From Pseudeuparius sepicola (lineage: Eukaryota; Arthropoda; Insecta; Coleoptera; Anthribidae), in assembly GCA_963920635.1 (NCBI GenBank), contig OY987302.1, positions 35,749,278 to 35,813,277 of the forward strand: a stretch of DNA of 64,000 nt. The letters are read 5' to 3'. The stretch's first letter is position 1. Every line of letters starts with the position of its first letter. A model generated the notes under the pieces. The model saw only the letters and a program-made list of their open reading frames with translations, searched no databases and had not been told where the DNA came from. The position numbers and the translations under genes were made by a program. Below are positions 33,285 to 45,237 of the stretch, piece by piece.

Positions 33285-34478
33285 ATGCCGAATAACGAAG
33301 CTATAAACTCTAATGTAAACAATGAAGCAAACGCTTCAAATAACGACGAAGTACCATTTAAATTAAGCGAAATATTTTCTATCATCCCTGAATACGATGG
33401 GGATCAAATCAATTTAAATACTTTTATCATTGCATGTGATAGGGCCATGCAAATGACTGTTGGCGACCAAGCCATTTTACTTGTTATAAAAATTAAAAAT
33501 CAATTAAAGGGACGTGCAGCCCAACTCATTAATTCAAGAGACTTGAGTACCTGGAGGGAAATCAAACAATTACTTAACGTTCATTTCGGAGATCCTCGCG
33601 ATCTAACTTCATTAATTCAAGATTTACAAAGAATGTGTCAATCCCAAAATGAAAATGCTTTGACTTTTGTAGGCAGAGTTCAAACTCACTGCTCAAAAAT
33701 GTATGCCGCAATAGGAAAACAAAGCCTTCTCACTAGGGAACAAAAAGAATCGCAAGCTACATTAATCGATAGCATGTGTCTAAATACAGTTTTGACAGGT
33801 CTAGAACCAAGAATAGGGCAACTAATTCGTGCTAGCAATCCACCAAACATGATGGATGCTATAGCTTTAATTAAGAGAGAATTGCAACTTTCTTATTTTG
33901 AAAATCAAAAATTTCAAAGGCAAAATCGTGTACCACTCTTCAGTAATAATGTTAAGAGAACTAATAATAGTTTTCCAAAATTTTGTAATTATTGCAAAAG
34001 AAATGGACATACTATCAATGAATGTCGAACAAAAAATCAAAATAATTATTACAGAAATGGTCCAAATCCTTCTAGCTACTCTAACAATTTCCAAAATAAC
34101 TCTTAAAGAAATAATTTCTCCCAAAATAGGTTCCATCGAAGACCATCTTTTCCTCAGCAAAATAATTTTCAAACTCCTTCTTTCCAACCTAGGAATCACC
34201 CTCAAAACTTCCAACCAAGAAATCAACCTCCTAGAAATTTTTCTAATAATATTCCTAGAAACAATTTCCCAAGAACTTTTAATAATAATTCAGGTTTCCA
34301 GCCTTCTAATCAAAATTTTACTCCTAGATTCCCAAATTCAAATCCAAATAACCAAAATAGAACTCCCCAACATTATCTGGGCCAAAGCGAAAATTTTCAA
34401 TTAACAGCCTCGGACCAGAATCCTATTCCCAACTTCAAGAATCTTGGTATGACCAATACGGACCAAACGTTTGCATAA
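33285..34478 (+). pseudogene. Errantivirus-like gag with an internal stop
   Basis: ATG 33285 opens a capsid-type gag with conserved hydrophobic helices and a CCHC knuckle (CNYCKRNGHTINEC, near 33985-34030). A TAA at 34104-34106 interrupts it, but the same frame continues open, Asn/Gln/Pro-rich, for 123 more codons to TAA 34476-34478, overlapping pol. The low-complexity tail and the overlap with pol in another frame are typical of the group, so the internal TAA is probably a disabling mutation or a readthrough site. Gag forms the particle shell in intact relatives. Confidence 0.8.
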
Positions 34479-37400
34479 ATACCGTTGACAATAGCAATCT
34501 ATATTATATTAAAGATAATACCGATAAGTACAAAATTTTAATTGACACAGGAGCTGGTATTTCAATTTTCAAACCAGAGACGGTTCAGCAATTTTTAAAT
34601 CGATGTCCAGAAAATTTTCAAATAAAAGGTATTTCTGGCCAATCCATTCCTATTACTGAAGCGGTATTTGTTTCTTTTACGGGTCCTCTTTCTCCCCATA
34701 AAGTTTATATTTGCGATCTAGATATAGGATTCGACGGAATTTTAGGCGCTGACTTTCTAGAAAGGTACGGTGCAATAGTAGATTTTAGGAATAAACAATT
34801 AATTACGTACTATAAGGTACACGAATTACTTAAAGACGGAGATGAATTAAACGAGTTAACGAATAATAATGATAATAATAATCGAGTCGTTTATAAAAGA
34901 CAAGTTAATGTTGACGAAAGGTACAACAGCCTCCATATAAACGCTTATGAACGAAATAATAATAATAATGATTATACGGAAAATATAAATAATTTTGAAA
35001 GCGAAAATGCGAGTTATAATATAAATAAGGTTACGATAGAACCGCGTTGCGAAAAAATATGCAAGTTTCATACGAATAGATATACGAATAAAGAAATGAT
35101 TTTATGCGCACAACGAGTAGAAAAGGTATACGTGCCAAATGCTATAGTAAAAATAAACGAAGACGGTAATTTTTATACGACGATATTAAACGCTAATGCC
35201 ATAACAAAGGATATTTGTTTCGAAGAATTTGAATTTGAGCCTTACATTAAAGAAACGAACGCTAGTACTAATATTATTTGTAATTTTAATAAAACGAAAA
35301 GCAGAGTAGAAGAAATAAAAGAATCATTAAGGCTAGAACATTTAAACGAAGAAGAAAAAGAATTAATTACTAATTTATGTTTGAATTTTGAAGATATATT
35401 TTACTTTGACGGAGATTTCCTAAGTTTCACTAATGAAATAAAACACACTATCGATACAGGCGACGCTAAGCCAATTTTTACTAAATTTTATCGATATCCA
35501 CAAGTTCACAAGGAAGAAGTAAAAACACAAATTAATAAAATGCTTTCTCAAGGAACAATTAGACCTTCTGTTTCACCATGGTCGTCCCCAGTATGGGTCG
35601 TTCCAAAAAAATTAGACGCTTCAGGCAAACAAAAATGGAGAATCGTAATTGATTATCGGAAATTAAATGAATTAACAGTTAATGACAGGTATCCACTGCC
35701 TAATATTTCAGATATATTAGATCAGTTGGGTAATTGCCATTATTTTACTACTTTAGATTTGGCTTCTGGTTTTCAACAAATTGAAATGAATCCAGAAGAC
35801 ATTTCGAAAACTGCTTTTTCCGTTGAAAATGGACATTTCGAATATTTACGTATGCTATCGATACAGGCGACGCTAAGCCAATTTTTACTAAATTTTATCG
35901 ATATCCACAAGTTCACAAGGAAGAAGTAAAAACACAAATTAATAAAATGCTTTCTCAAGGAACAATTAGACCTTCTGTTTCACCATGGTCGTCCCCAGTA
36001 TGGGTCGTTCCAAAAAAATTAGACGCTTCAGGCAAACAAAAATGGAGAATCGTAATTGATTATCGGAAATTAAATGAATTAACAGTTAATGACAGGTATC
36101 CACTGCCTAATATTTCAGATATATTAGATCAGTTGGGTAATTGCCATTATTTTACTACTTTAGATTTGGCTTCTGGTTTTCAACAAATTGAAATGAATCC
36201 AGAAGACATTTCGAAAACTGCTTTTTCCGTTGAAAATGGACATTTCGAATATTTACGTATGCCCTTTGGCCTTCGTAATGCGCCCTCAACTTTTCAGAGG
36301 GTTATGGATAATATACTAATGGGGATACAAAACGAAAAGTGCTTAGTTTACATGGACGACATTATTATTTATACTTCCACAATTAATGAGCATATCTCCC
36401 GTATTACTGAAGTTTTTCAAAGATTAAGAAATTCGAATCTAAAAATACAGCCAGATAAGTGTGAATTCTTACGAAAAGAAGTAATTTATTTAGGACATGT
36501 TATTACACCTGAAGGGGTTAAACCAAATCCACAAAAGGTACAAGCTGTTATCGATTTTCCTCAACCTGCCAATACTAAACAAATTAAACAATTTTTGGGT
36601 CTTACTGGTTACTACAGGAAGTTTATTCGAAATTTCGCAAAAATGACAAAGCCTTTAACTCGACTTTTAAGAAAAGACGTACCATTTATTTTTGATAAAG
36701 ATTGTCGTGAATCTTTCGAACAACTTAAAAATGCATTAATAACTTCACCAATTCTAATATATCCTAATTTTGAAAAAGAATTTGTTTTAACTACAGATGC
36801 AAGCGCTTTTGCTGTAGGCGCGGTACTTTCGCAAGGACCTGTTGGAAATGATCTTCCCATAGCATACTTTTCAAGAACCTTAAGTCCAGCAGAAATGAAA
36901 TATAGCGTTATAGAGAAAGAACTATTGGCAATAATTGCTGCCGTAAAAAACTATAGACCTTATCTTTTCGGACGAAAATTCTTATTGGTTACAGATCATA
37001 GACCTTTAACCTGGCTTTTCTCAATAAAAGATCCCGGTAGTCGTTTAGCACGTTGGCGACTTAAATTAGAAGAATATAATTATCAAATAATTTATAAACC
37101 TGGAAAAATTAATCGAAATGCCGATGCTTTATCTCGAATCAAAATCAATCATATAAAAGAAGCTGTTTCCTTTCATACTTCCCTAGACGAACCATCTACT
37201 TCCCATGATAATCCTCAAAACATTGACCCGCCTATTGACAATAATGAGACTGACGAAATTGCTATAATCTGTAATGAATTTGACAGATTTTTTGATCTAT
37301 ACAAGACGACTTCAATGATCGACTATTCTAAAATCCAATACACAAATAATCAACAGACAAATTAACAGACCTTCACGAAAAAGTTATTGATGATTTACTT

Positions 37401-38694
37401 GAGCTAAATCCTGATTTTAACTATAATAAAGCAAATGTTCTTTCCAGTCAAACCGTAGCTAAAAGAAAATATTATATAATTCCTGTTCCTTTTAATTTTG
37501 AAACCGCAATACAAGTACTCTTCCTATCTCTTTATTACAGTAAAGATATATTCGAAGAAAATAAAACTTATTACATTGAAAACAATCCAGATTTTCCAAT
37601 TTTAGAAATGTTTAATTTTTTGTTCTCAGATAAAAATTTCCAACTAACAATTTGTCAGAACATTGTGACTATACCAGACGAAGACCAAATACCTATAATA
37701 ATAGATCAATTTCATTCAGGCAAGACAAACTTACATCGAGGAATAAACGAAACAATTAGACGCATCAAACAAAAATATAATTGGACAGGACTAACTAAAG
37801 ACGTTGAAACATTTATTCGACAGTGCGAAATCTGCCAAAAGACAAAAATTTGTAGACAAAACTTGGACAGTCCCTTAGTTATTACCGAAACTCCTAAAAC
37901 TCCTTTCGAAAGAATAAATATTGACATTCTAGAAATCCCAGTGAAAAATAATATCCTTACCATAAGAGACGAACTGACAAAATTTACCCAGGCTTATGCA
38001 CTGCCTAATAAAACAGCGAGATCTGTAGTAGACGCTCTTTTACTCTATTTGCAACATTTTGGAACTCCTTTAAGAATCCATTGCGATGTAGGTAAAGAAT
38101 TTAATAATCAATTAATGAAAGATCTTTGTAAATTATACAATATAAAATTAACTTTCTCTAGTGTTAGTCATCCGCAATCAAATGGCTCCTTAGAAACATT
38201 TCATGCCACCTTAACTGAAATGATACGTGCGTGTAGTACAGAAAATCCAAATGAGCACCCATTTCAAATGCTTCCTTACGCTTGTATAGCCTATAACAAT
38301 TCTATAAATAAAACACACGGCTTTACTCCTTACGAATTGCTATTCGGTCACACCTCGTCTCGACCTCCAGAAGCTTTGTATAATCAGCAAGAATTAATCT
38401 CTAAGTACGTTCGCGATTTAAACAATAAAATAAAGCATTATTATGAAGTGGCAAGAAAGCGTACAGATATGCGCAAACAAAAGGCAAAACAGCGATTTGA
38501 TACACAGGTTTCGGAGCAGCGACAATTTCGCGTAGGAGAAAAGGTTTGTCAAGGAGTCCCAAATAAAAAATAAACTAGCTAACAAATTTAATGGACCCTA
38601 TAAAATTAAAGAAATTTATACGAATTCAGCTTTGCTACATAACCCAATTACTAACCAAACTACAAAAATGAATTTTGATATGCTAAAGAAATGA
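34380..38694 (+). pseudogene. Errantivirus-like pol (protease, RT, RNase H, integrase), broken
   Basis: The frame overlaps the end of gag. Visible parts: protease LIDTGAG near 34540 and GILGADFL near 34735; RT with [10 protein letters not shown] and VYMDD; RNase H with TTDASAFAVG, IEKELLA, TDHRPL and NADALSR; integrase with a His/Cys zinc block (HSGKTNLHRG, CEIC near 37830) and the acidic triad (DILE, CDVGKEF, SLETFH). Breaks: a 407-bp tandem duplication (frameshift at 35855), a frameshift near 37360 and another near 38545. The final frame stops at 38692-38694, overlapping the macrodomain ORF by 8 nt. Confidence 0.85.
35448..36261 (+). repeat. 407-bp tandem duplication in the RT region
   Basis: 35448-35854 is repeated head-to-tail as 35855-36261 with no differences that I can see. 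The unit length is not a multiple of three, so it shifts the pol frame. The join shows only 1 bp of microhomology. Confidence 0.95.
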
Positions 38695-39199
38695 AGAAGA
38701 ACTAACGGTTAAAGAATTCTTTTATACTCTAGATCTAAAAACCCCTATTGAAAATAATAACGTTTCCATTGAACTGGGCAATTTATTTGATGCCCCTGAA
38801 AATATTTCATTAGCTCACTGTGTATCTAAAGATTTAGAAATGAATGCAGGAATTGCAAAAGAATTTAAGAATAAATTTGGACACGTAGATGAACTAAAAA
38901 ATCAAAATAAGTCAATTGGTGAAATAGCAGTACTTCAACTTCCGACAAGAAATATTTATTATTTAATAACTAAAGAATTTTCCTATTATAAACCAACTTA
39001 TGCTAATTTATTTAATTGCTTAAAGGAATTACGAACAATTTGTCTCGAGAGCACTGATGAAAAAGATAAAATTATAGCTATACCCAAGTTAGCTTGTGGA
39101 TTAGACAAATTAGATTGGGACACAGTTCTCCCTATGATCAAATATATTTTCAAAAATACTGATATTAAAATAATTTGTTATATCGAACCAAGTTCCTAA
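38687..39199 (+). CDS. Macrodomain protein, TARG1/OARD1-type ADP-ribosyl hydrolase, in a retroelement
   Basis: The frame is open from 38687 to TAA 39197-39199 (170 codons) with no lesion. From about codon 28 it follows a TARG1/OARD1-type macrodomain: GNLFDAP, SLAHCVSKD (ADP-ribose loop, Ser47), MNAGIAKEFKNKFG, IYYLITK (Lys96), KPTYANL, ACGLDKLDW (Asp140) and a C-terminal IKIICYIE strand. In human TARG1 the Lys/Asp pair removes ADP-ribose from acidic residues; both are kept here (family knowledge; activity inferred). There is no intron. The first ATG (38840) lies inside the domain, so translation must begin elsewhere: +1 frameshift from pol at AAA-TGA (38689-38694), splicing, or a non-AUG start. 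The end is 19 nt before the env acceptor. No retroelement module of this kind is known to me. Confidence 0.9.
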   Translation, partial: RNEEELTVKEFFYTLDLKTPIENNNVSIELGNLFDAPENISLAHCVSKDLEMNAGIAKEFKNKFGHVDELKNQNKSIGEIAVLQLPTRNIYYLITKEFSYYKPTYANLFNCLKELRTICLESTDEKDKIIAIPKLACGLDKLDWDTVLPMIKYIFKNTDIKIICYIEPSS

Positions 39200-39218
39200 T
39201 TCTGAAACTTCGTTACAG

Positions 39219-41095
39219 ATTTTCTTTGTTCGCTACCGCTATGGCACAATATACACTGCGACCAATTAATAACACCATAGGCGTGTTCTATCAAGAGCAA
39301 TCCGGACTCAAAATTTCTAATGACAAGTGGAGTTTATTGGTGTATAAAGACATTTCATCTCTAAAAACAACATTCGAAAATAATAATAAAATTTTAGAAA
39401 ATATGCAATTTATAATTCAACCAAAAGACGTACGAATGGCCGCCTTTCTAAGCGAAGTTAAGTCACATCTCACTTTACTAAATCAACTTTCCGAAAACAT
39501 TGCGCTCAAATTTGAAGAATTAGCTATTGATGTAAGAAGATATAAAAGAGGTTTAATTAATGGTTTAGGGTCAGTTTGGAAATTTATTACCGGAAATTTA
39601 GACGCTTCAGACGGACAGTATTATAACGATTGTATCGACAAAATTAACAGAGACGAACACGAATTAGAAAAATTAATGAAAAAACAAATTTTAGTAACTA
39701 CTTCAGTTATCAAAAATTTTAACGACTCTATCAACAAATTACAAATTGATGAAATTACTTTTAATAATGACATAAAACAAATCGAAAATTACATTTATAA
39801 CATTTCTGATAATTTTAATTATTACACTGCAAAATTACAAGTTTTAGAGATGGCCGAAAGACTCCTAGAATCCTATACCTTTATCGAAAGCAATTTAAAT
39901 GACATTCTAAACTCTATTACTTTTGCAAAGTTACATATCATTCACACGTCAGTTATAACTCCTGAAGACCTGGTTCATCATTTGCAAATAATCGCTCAAA
40001 CTTTAAACAAAAATAATTTGCCCTTAACTCCTCAACTTCTAAATGTTGCAACTTATCTTGATTTTATAGAACTAAAGGTTTTTCAAACAGAAAATAGACT
40101 TGTTTTTATATTAGACATTCCTTTAGTAGAACCTCAATGGTATACTCTTTATAGAATTTATCCTATTCCAATTTTCGACAATAAAACTGGATTTTATCAC
40201 ATGGTATCCACTGATACTAAATTTGTAGCAAAAAGCGATGACCCAACTCTCTATGTAATTCTCTATGATATAAAAAATTGTAAAGAACTAGCATTTGATT
40301 TAATAATGTGCAAAGATTTATATCCTACTCCTATTGACTCACATTCAAGGTGTGAAGCTCAATTATTAGAGGTAAAAACCCATTTACCTAATACTTGTGA
40401 CATAGTCACAATTTCAATTGAAAGTTACAATGTACAATTGATTCAAGAGAATCAATGGTTAATCATTTTAAGTGAAATATTTCCTATAACTATTAAGTGT
40501 AAAAATCAAAATCCTTGACATAATGCTAGACAAAACTTCAATTTTAACGTTAAAATCTGAATGCATTGCTTATATTGGAAGTACTAAAATTCAAACGAAA
40601 AATTTAAATAAATCTAATCAAACCTATAAATTTCACCCAATTAATATACCATTTGAATGTTGCAAAGAAACTCCAAATAAACTAAAATATCCTGACTTAA
40701 AACCTTTACTAAATAAATTTAATTATGACGATTTAAATATCGCAAAGCATAAATTAGACGAATATGCAAAGGATCTTGATAATATTATTAACGAACCAAC
40801 TGTAAATAAGTATACGCCAATATTGACATATCTATCCATTACTTTAATCATACTTTTAATTATTGTGTACTTTTATTTTAAATGTAAAAAGTCTAAGAAC
40901 ATTAAAATAGGCATTATTACTACTAATAACGGAGACGATCCTCCACAACCTCCTAGAACTCGAAATCGCGTTTTTCAAAATTTAAGAAAATTTGTTACTG
41001 TCAAAAGAAGACCTTCGTATAGATTGGACGAACCTCGCGAAGAAGAAGAAATTGAGCTAAATTCTAATACTAAAACCGTCGATGGAGGAAGGTAA
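39219..41095 (+). pseudogene. Errantivirus-like env (F-like fusion glycoprotein), frameshifted
   Basis: The frame follows an acceptor (CGTTACAG ending 39218); the first in-frame ATG is 39241. It begins with a short hydrophobic segment and has a furin-type RYKR site followed by a glycine-rich fusion-peptide-like GLINGLGS segment, the hallmark of errantivirus/baculovirus F-like envelopes, then a coiled-coil-prone region. A frameshift at about 40505-40518 separates it from the C-terminal part (40523-41095), which has one membrane segment (about 40840-40890) and a basic/acidic tail. The protein would mediate membrane fusion in intact relatives; this copy is broken. Its last codons are also the left half of a 19-bp inverted repeat completed at 41635-41653. 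Confidence 0.8.
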
Positions 41096-44026
41096 AGATT
41101 AGTTTCCTAATGCGAAATACCGACTGACTCAATACTCTTCGGAAGAAGATGGAGCCACCGTCGAATACTTCTCGGCGCGGTGGGGGAAACGAGGCTTCCC
41201 AGTCCGACACGGTTGTTCGGTAGATGGCGCACTTGCACCATCCTCGGATTACGTCTCGGCGTTGAGGTGGAAGAGAGGCTTCTGTCCGGTAGATGGCGCA
41301 CTGCACACTTGTAATGCGGCTTCCCAAGACGAACTTTTGTTCGGCAGATGGCGCGCTTCGCGGCTTGCCAAATCTGTTGATTTGACCTTGGTTGTTTGCG
41401 TTTTTTGTGCTGGTACGAATGAGTCATCGCCATCGATCGTCGGCTGGAAGATATATTTTAGATTTTGTATTCCAGCGTTCGATTCGAGTCGCCCGGCCGC
41501 GGCCCCGCCCCCCTCTTTGCCTATGGAGGCGGTTTTTTTTAAAGTAGCGAGTAACGTTATTAATTGTTAATGACAAATTTCTCGAGTCTTTTTAAAATAA
41601 TCTTTTTATAATGGAGTTATAACGTTGATTGATTCCTTCCTCCATCGACGGTTATAATATTCATATACAACAAGGTGACCAACTCCTGGGACAGTAGTTA
41701 GGTACCTAGCCAGGGGCGGATGGGACCACCGGGACACCGGGCAAATGTCCGGTGGGCCCCGGAGGGCCGCAGGCTCGAAGGCTCATCGGCCATCGCATCT
41801 TAAATTTTAAGACAGTCTTAACTACTTGACAAAACAAAAGGCAATCATTGTTACAATAACTGTTGTAAGTAGGTAGTTAATTTAAGATAGGACGGTGCAA
41901 CTGGCCATAATTAATTATTTTTGTTTTGTTATTTTTTGTTCTATTATTTCGTTACGTGTTTTACGGAAACGTAGAAGGGCCACACCATTATTTTATTTTT
42001 ATTGAACTCTAAATTTCGACTTTTAAAGTCGCAGTCCGACTTTGAAGTCGAAATGCCGATTTTGAACTCAAAATTTTGACTTTGAACTTCGGCTTTGAAA
42101 GTTCATAAAGTCGAAACTTCGAGTTCAATTGCAGCACCACTTAGCTGTCCCAAATTGCCACATTTTTGTTTCTTCACGATTTTTTATTGTAGGGCGCAAA
42201 ATAAGTGAGAAAATCGCGGTGGTTATAGTTCTAAAATAATCATCCTGTATATAAAAAATAAGTTGATCAGTTATATAAAATTTATAAAAAATATTACAAA
42301 AAGTAAAGTATGAAACAAACATTTAAAAAAAACTATAAGTTTTAAGTACAGGGTGGACCAACGTTTGGCGCCCTGCCGGAGGGGTCACCCATGGGGGCCC
42401 TGGTTATGATGTATGTAGGATATGATGTATTCATATCTAAATAGATGTAAATTCTTTGCCTTGACTGTCACCAAATCCAAAGGTAACTCAATTTAGAAGG
42501 AGAAAAATATTTCTAAAATTTTAGTTGAAATGTGCATACGGGCAAATTTTTGAAGTCGGTTTTAATTTTTTCGTTAAAGTTTTGTTATATTATTTATGCT
42601 GTAAACCGTTGATAGTATCTTCCATCGACGTCTAAACCAAATTTTCTGTATGAATGACAACTATATAAATTTAGCTAGACATCATATTTTTTATGCTTAG
42701 GTATGTCAGTGTTAATACTTATGCTTATGAAATATTGTGTATAATAAACGATATGCTTTACTAGGTATGCTACTTCAGTACCTATATCACATAGATAATC
42801 GAATAACAAAACATGAAGATAATATTATAGGTATATTCCGTTGTTTGAGAATCGACGATATAAACTTTGATTATATACCTATTATAAACAAGGATTAAAG
42901 GTATCAAAGCGTTGATGTAGAACTTTGTAGAACAGATACGTCGTTGTTCCCTTCCTCCATCGGCCGCGAATATGAAAAAATACTAAGATACTTTTTGTTA
43001 AACATTTTTCTGAAGTAATAAATTCTAATAACACCCTGTATCTCCGCAACTGTGAGCCTCAGAAGCTTCATTTCAACCTTAAGTTTGACGGCTCATCGTA
43101 TAATTCTAGAGATACTAAAAAATACGTGTATTTTCCTCTAAACTTCTATGATCTGTATAAAAAAAAACTAAGGCCCGTAGAAGAAAATAATATATGAAGA
43201 AGTGCCCTTATTTTGACTGCAAGAATACGTGGTTTCATTTTTGACCATCAGTTCAGTTACACCCTGTATACAGTGTCTTAGACTATTTTACGGTATAACT
43301 TTCCAATACCGCCCTGTTTTCGAGATAATAATAATAATGACAGAAAGTTGGACACAAATGGGAATTTTCTTTATTTGAAGTTTCTCAAAACAAATTATTC
43401 TTGATAAAAGTTGGTGCTTGTGCTTGAACTCGACCTGTAAAAATTTTAAAATTTCTATCCGTATACAGGGAAGGTTGAAAAATATGAAAATTCCTCAAGA
43501 GTAAAGTACCCTTATTTTTAGAACTACAGCAGTATAGCACTAAGAAAAGTTGTTTGGAATCCCAAGAAAATGTCAAATATGAATTCACAGCCACCTATTC
43601 AAAAGAAGAAGAAAAATCACACTTTCGCATTTTTTATTCACTGTATAATATATTATAATATTAATATTCACATCTTCAAGCATGACAGTACGATACCAAC
43701 GATTTTTATTTACGTTCAACTAGCATCTTAAAAACACTTAATAACTGAAACTTCTGCAAAGTTTGTCGTTTTTTTGTGTCCAGGTAAAATACTACTACAA
43801 TTTCAAACATAACTTAGCAACTAATTTGTGAAACACAAAAATATTTTAATAGAGCAATAATTTAAGTTATTTAATAAATGACAATTCAACAATAAAAATA
43901 TCACAACAAAAAAATTATTACGAGAATAAACATTTCAGTGACTACTCTACATGTGACCCTTCCTTCGCTTCCTTTCACCTTCAACCAGCGACTATCCCAC
44001 TAGGCAATATAACACATTTTTGAGAT

Positions 44027-44499
44027 AATTATGGAACGTAGTGTATGCACCGCCCGATTTTCTTGAAATTTTGGCTACCCACCTATTTTCGAGGTCCCTG
44101 ACCAAGAATCTAACCTCAGTTTTTTAAGGCCGGACGTAGTTTCCGAGAAAATGAATTTTCAAATTTCCTTTTGACACCCGACACCCCATTTTTCACGGCG
44201 ACATTTGTGGTTATAATCCAGATAAATTTTTAGTGTACGCAGCTTAAACTGATCACCATACTATGCTGCAGAAGGCGCAAAATATGGTGGTGATCAATTT
44301 GAGCTAAATTCATCTCGATTATAACCAAATATTACCTGAAAAAGTGGGTCGTCAAAAGGAAATTTGAAAATTCATTTTCTCGGAAACTATGTCCGACCTC
44401 AAAACACTGAGGTCAGATTCGTGTTCAGGGACCTCGAAAATAGGGGGGTAGCCAAAATTTCAAGAAAATCGGGCGGTGCATACACTATGCTCCATAATT
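44027..44499. repeat. Palindromic element of about 473 bp
   Basis: ATAATTATGGAACGTAGTG on the left mirrors the right end. The arms are diverged reverse complements along their whole length (e.g. GTGTATGCACCGCCCGATTT) and pair almost to the centre near 44265. No coding sequence. Confidence 0.85.
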
Positions 44500-44819
44500 A
44501 CCATTTTTGAATACGCTTCTTCAATGTTTGAATACGATTTTGCAGACTTCTAAGCTTCACAACTCACAACGCTTTCGGCTACGGCTTTTTCAACCTGTCC
44601 AAGTTCAATTTTTTTTTTTTTTTTTTATTGGGGACCTTCCCTACGACTCGTGCTCGATTTGGACAAATAACTTGGGCAACCTGGTAACTTACAAGGTATT
44701 GCACCTAAAAAGTAAGTATATTTTGTAAAAATATAATGAAATTAACTAGCCATGAAAATTTAAAACCTTTAGCCACAGAATAGCCACTTACGGTGGCTAT
44801 TCTGTGCTTTAGCTAAACG

Positions 44820-45107
44820 TGGAATTTTTAAAGGTGCACGTAAAGTTCCACCAGTCGATTCTACAACACACCGTTGATTGAGGACCATCGACGAACACAC
44901 GTAGTCTCCCTTTCAATGTCTTGTGTTAAAAGTGTTGTTCACAGACCTACAATAACCCGAAGCTTTATGAAAAATATATAAAAATGTAACATATAACTTA
45001 CCTTAGAATGTTTCTTGACTACAAAGTCAGCCCTTTTTATGGCCTGCACCCATTTTGCCCTCAAAACCGGATCCTTAGGAAAGGCAAAAACTGACACTTT
45101 TGGCTTT
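44820..45107 (-). pseudogene. THAP-domain gene fragment with an intron
   Basis: On the minus strand, an exon ending at about 44999 encodes VSVFAFPKDPVLRAKWVQAI and KRADFVVKKHSK, the middle of a THAP domain, then a perfect AAG|GTAAGT donor. After about 50 nt an acceptor (GTTATTGTAG, ending near 44949) opens a second exon starting VCEQHF, which supplies the C-x2-H pair. A stop then follows, with TQDIERETT and GTLRAPLKIPR in shifted frames. The first Cys pair is missing upstream. Presence of the intron shows it did not arrive as processed cDNA. It differs from the THAP genes of the P-like elements and may be a captured host exon or another transposon. Confidence 0.6.
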
Positions 45108-45237
45108 GGCTCGGTTAGGTTAGGCAATTTGGGCGTCGATTAATTCGTTCCTTCATCGACGAATTTGGGACACAACACTTCTCGGGCATGGCTGAGAAAA
45201 CACAAGAAAACACCCATTTTGATATTATACATACAAC

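Noticed and set aside
33867..34404. Long overlapping frames on both strands within gag.
   Set aside because: They are hydrophobic Ile/Leu-rich shadows produced by the AT-rich, Asn-rich gag sequence.
41711..42370. A complete hAT element starting CAGGGGCGGATGGGACC.
   Set aside because: No matching inverted terminus or 8-bp duplication could be found, so only the terminus-like sequence is noted.
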